DNA from: an uncultured Acidimicrobiales bacterium
Lineage (GTDB): Bacteria; Actinomycetota; Acidimicrobiia; Acidimicrobiales; Iamiaceae
Length of the DNA: 7,106 nucleotides
Assembly: GCA_937926025.1 (NCBI GenBank)
Contig: CALANQ010000165.1
Span: forward strand, 1 to 7,106
Direction: 5' to 3'
Within the stretch, counting starts at the first letter, position 1, and each line of letters begins with the position of its first letter. Below are positions 5,343 to 7,106 of the stretch, in pieces. The position numbers and the translations under genes are program-made. A model generated the notes under the pieces. It made no database searches and was not told the DNA's origin. It worked only from the letters and a program-made list of their open reading frames with translations.

Positions 5343-6113
5343 TCAGGCGTTGGGCTGGAGGATGTGGATGCGGCTGCCGGTGGTGTCCGAGAGGACGGCG
5401 AGGCGGCCGTAGGGCGTGTCCTCGGGCGGCATCTCCACGGTGCCGCCCAGCTCCGCAGCCTTCGCCGCGGTGGCATCGGCATCGGCCACCTGGATGTAGG
5501 TGGCCCAGAACGACGGGGAGCCCTCGGGCGCGTGGACGGCGTCGTCCATGACCCCGGCCAGCCCGGCCTCGTCCTTGCCGAGCGTGCTGTACCGGAACTC
5601 CGGGGCGTCGCTGACGGTGTGGATGTCCCACCCGAACACGTCCCGGTAGAACGGCAGAACGGCGTCGTAGCCCATGGTGTGGAGCTCGAACCACGCCGGG
5701 GCGCCGTCCTCGTTCAGCACGCCGATGCCGCCGAAGGACCCCGCCTGCCACAGGCCGGTGGCGGCACCGCTCGGATCCGCCGTCAGGGCCATGTGGCCGA
5801 GGTCGCCGATGGGCATCGGGGCGAGGATCTCCCCGCCGCCGGCCGCCTTGGCCGCATCGAGCGTGGCGGCGGCGTCCTCGACGCGCAGGTACACGGTCCA
5901 GAAGTCCGCCGGGTGGGCCGGGTCGCTGTTGCCCATGCACCCGGCGACGGGCACGCCGTCGAGGTGGAAGGTGCCGTAGCCGCCGAAGTCCTCGGCCACC
6001 TCGATCTTCCAGCCGAACAGGTCGCCGTAGAACGCGTGGGCGGCGGCGGCGTCGTTGGTGAACAGCTCGATCCAGCAGGGCGCGCCCAGCGGGGCAGCAT
6101 CACGGGTGGGCAT
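5343..6113 (-). CDS. Two-domain VOC (glyoxalase/CFP30B-like) protein
   Basis: This 256-residue protein is built from two vicinal-oxygen-chelate domains, about residues 10-123 and 137-253. Each has the repeated pattern W-x-E-L...FY-x-D-x-F-G-W (14-35 and 141-162), a later FW-x-x-Y-x-x-V strand (71-78 and 202-209), A-K-A-A-(G)-G, and a G-R/H...DP/DT-x-G ending (106-116 and 237-246). The order and spacing strongly recall mycobacterial CFP30B (Rv0577) and actinobacterial proteins often labelled hydroxylases. VOC proteins act as glyoxalases, dioxygenases or resistance proteins, but the reaction here is not known. The classical His metal ligands are not obvious: Glu16 and Glu143 occupy the first-strand position, and Trp122 sits where a C-terminal ligand is often found. 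AAGGAG lies 6 nt before the ATG, giving a strong start. The DinB gene follows 25 nt downstream. Confidence 0.9.
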   Translation of the reverse strand: MPTRDAAPLGAPCWIELFTNDAAAAHAFYGDLFGWKIEVAEDFGGYGTFHLDGVPVAGCMGNSDPAHPADFWTVYLRVEDAAATLDAAKAAGGGEILAPMPIGDLGHMALTADPSGAATGLWQAGSFGGIGVLNEDGAPAWFELHTMGYDAVLPFYRDVFGWDIHTVSDAPEFRYSTLGKDEAGLAGVMDDAVHAPEGSPSFWATYIQVADADATAAKAAELGGTVEMPPEDTPYGRLAVLSDTTGSRIHILQPNA

Positions 6114-6185
6114 GGCGGTCTCCTTCGCGGTGCGAACGGGGTCGGTCTACCGCTTCCGACGCCGCCACGCCGCCGGACTCATCGG

Positions 6186-7106
6186 TCAGTCGCGAAGTTC
6201 CTCGGGGAGCCAGCTGGCCCGGTCCGGGTGATCGGCAGGGAGGGGCAGGGCCTCGGGCTGGCCGGTGCGCGACGAGCGGTACCAGGCGGTGACCACCTCG
6301 AGGGCGGTGCGGGCGTCGTCGAGGCTGACGGGCAGGGGGCCACCCGACACCAGCGCCTCCTGGGTGGCCGCCAGCTGACCGCGCCAGCCGCTGAGCGGCG
6401 GGGTCCAGCCGTCGAGCACGCCGGCGGCCTCCCGCTCCACGTCCTTCGACGCGTAGTGGAAGGTCCACGGCTCGGCGCCGGGCTTGTAGGGCGACTGCGA
6501 CGACTCCACGGTGAGGTTCTCGAACACGAAGCGCAGGCGGGACGTCTCGGTGGCGGCGCCGAGCGTGACCGTGGCGGTCATGAGGGCGCCGTCGGTGGTG
6601 GTGAAGATGGCAGCAGCCGAGTCCTCCACCTCGATGGCCAGCTTGCGGGTGGCGGTGCGCGCCACCACCTCGGCCGGGGCGCCGCCCAACCAGGTCAGCA
6701 GGTCGTGCAGGTGGATGGCGTGGCTGAGGACGGCCCCGCCGCGCTCGCCCTTCCACGTGCCGCGCCAGTCCACCGCGTAGTAGGCGTCGCCGCGCTTCCA
6801 CATGGTCTCGCTGGTGGCCACCAGCAGGCGGCCGGGGATGCCGGCGTCGAGCAGCCGCTTGAGCTTCTGCGACCCGGCACCCCACCGGTACTGGAAGATG
6901 GGGGCCACCCGGTGGCCGGTGCGCTCCTCGGCGGCGGCCAGGCGGTCGACGGCCTCCACCGAGTCGACGAGCGGCTTCTCGCACACCACGTCGACGCCCG
7001 CCTCCAGGCACTGGATGATCTGGGCCTCGTGCGGGTGCGGCGGCGTGCAGATGTCGACCACGTCGAGGTCGAGCGCCAGCAGCGACTCCAGGTCGGGCAC
7101 GCCCTT
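6186..7106 (-). CDS. Gfo/Idh/MocA-family NAD(P)-dependent oxidoreductase (5' end outside window)
   Basis: The frame is open to the window edge and ends at a TGA, giving 306 residues. The first residues seen (KGVPDLESLLALDLDVVDIC) are already at Rossmann strand 3-4, so roughly 50-60 N-terminal residues with the nucleotide-binding glycine motif lie beyond base 7106; the GTG at 7098-7100 is an internal Val. Counting from that Val, DVVDICTPPHPHEAQIIQCLEAG (13-35) and VVCEKPL (38-44; the conserved E-K-P with catalytic Lys42) mark the coenzyme domain. GGAVLSHAIHLHDLLTWLGG (121-140), with His130 and Asp133, marks the substrate domain. A Ser replaces the usual Asp before this motif (126). Family members oxidise or reduce sugars, inositols or related polyols in the cytosol. 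The specific substrate is not identifiable. It lies 72 nt upstream of the VOC gene on the same strand. Confidence 0.9.
   Translation of the reverse strand, partial: KGVPDLESLLALDLDVVDICTPPHPHEAQIIQCLEAGVDVVCEKPLVDSVEAVDRLAAAEERTGHRVAPIFQYRWGAGSQKLKRLLDAGIPGRLLVATSETMWKRGDAYYAVDWRGTWKGERGGAVLSHAIHLHDLLTWLGGAPAEVVARTATRKLAIEVEDSAAAIFTTTDGALMTATVTLGAATETSRLRFVFENLTVESSQSPYKPGAEPWTFHYASKDVEREAAGVLDGWTPPLSGWRGQLAATQEALVSGGPLPVSLDDARTALEVVTAWYRSSRTGQPEALPLPADHPDRASWLPEELRD

Noticed and set aside
6114..6185. Separate promoter or terminator between the Gfo/Idh/MocA and VOC genes
   Set aside because: Apart from the VOC ribosome site I see no stable hairpin, and no convincing -35/-10 pair in these 72 nt.

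Overview
The window is uniformly very GC-rich, with strong G/C preference at third codon positions, GTG starts in three genes and long spurious open frames antisense to the real genes. This points to a high-GC actinobacterium. The protein flavour (a CFP30B-like two-domain VOC protein, a DinB/DUF664 protein, a short DedA-like protein) would suit an Acidimicrobiia-like lineage, but that placement is inference and no rRNA or marker gene is present to settle it. I see no tRNA, rRNA, CRISPR array, transposase, phage gene or other hallmark of a mobile island.

Layout, left to right: the last 21 codons of an unidentified + strand gene (to 68); an intergenic patch (69-214) holding a 48-nt double palindrome and eight 7-bp tandem units; then three minus-strand genes: an SRPBCC/polyketide-cyclase-like protein (215-694), a small DedA/VTT-like membrane protein (738-1268) and a SurE-type nucleotidase (1421-2284). 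A divergent control region (2285-2543) separates surE from the only complete + strand gene, an isochorismatase-family hydrolase (2544-3107). This converges on an MFS exporter-type transporter (3241-4665, minus) with a repetitive acidic C-terminal tail. After a second copy of the 48-nt palindrome (4749-4796) come three more minus-strand genes in transcription order right to left: a Gfo/Idh/MocA oxidoreductase truncated by the window edge (6186-7106), a two-domain VOC/CFP30B-like protein (5343-6113) and a DinB/DUF664 protein broken by a one-base frameshift (4840-5317).

The genes look like ordinary chromosomal housekeeping and accessory metabolism (nucleotide hydrolysis, small-molecule hydrolysis, efflux, sugar-type dehydrogenation, possible thiol or small-molecule detoxification) and do not form one obvious pathway. 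VOC and DinB are close enough (25 nt) to be co-transcribed. The most unusual content is non-coding. Two intergenic elements have identical 10-bp outer arms, identical total length and spacing, and inner stems that differ by compensatory changes. They look like members of a dispersed structured repeat family. Secondary points are the heptamer array abutting a stop codon, the restorable DinB frameshift, and the 9-bp/3-residue repeat expansion at the end of the transporter.
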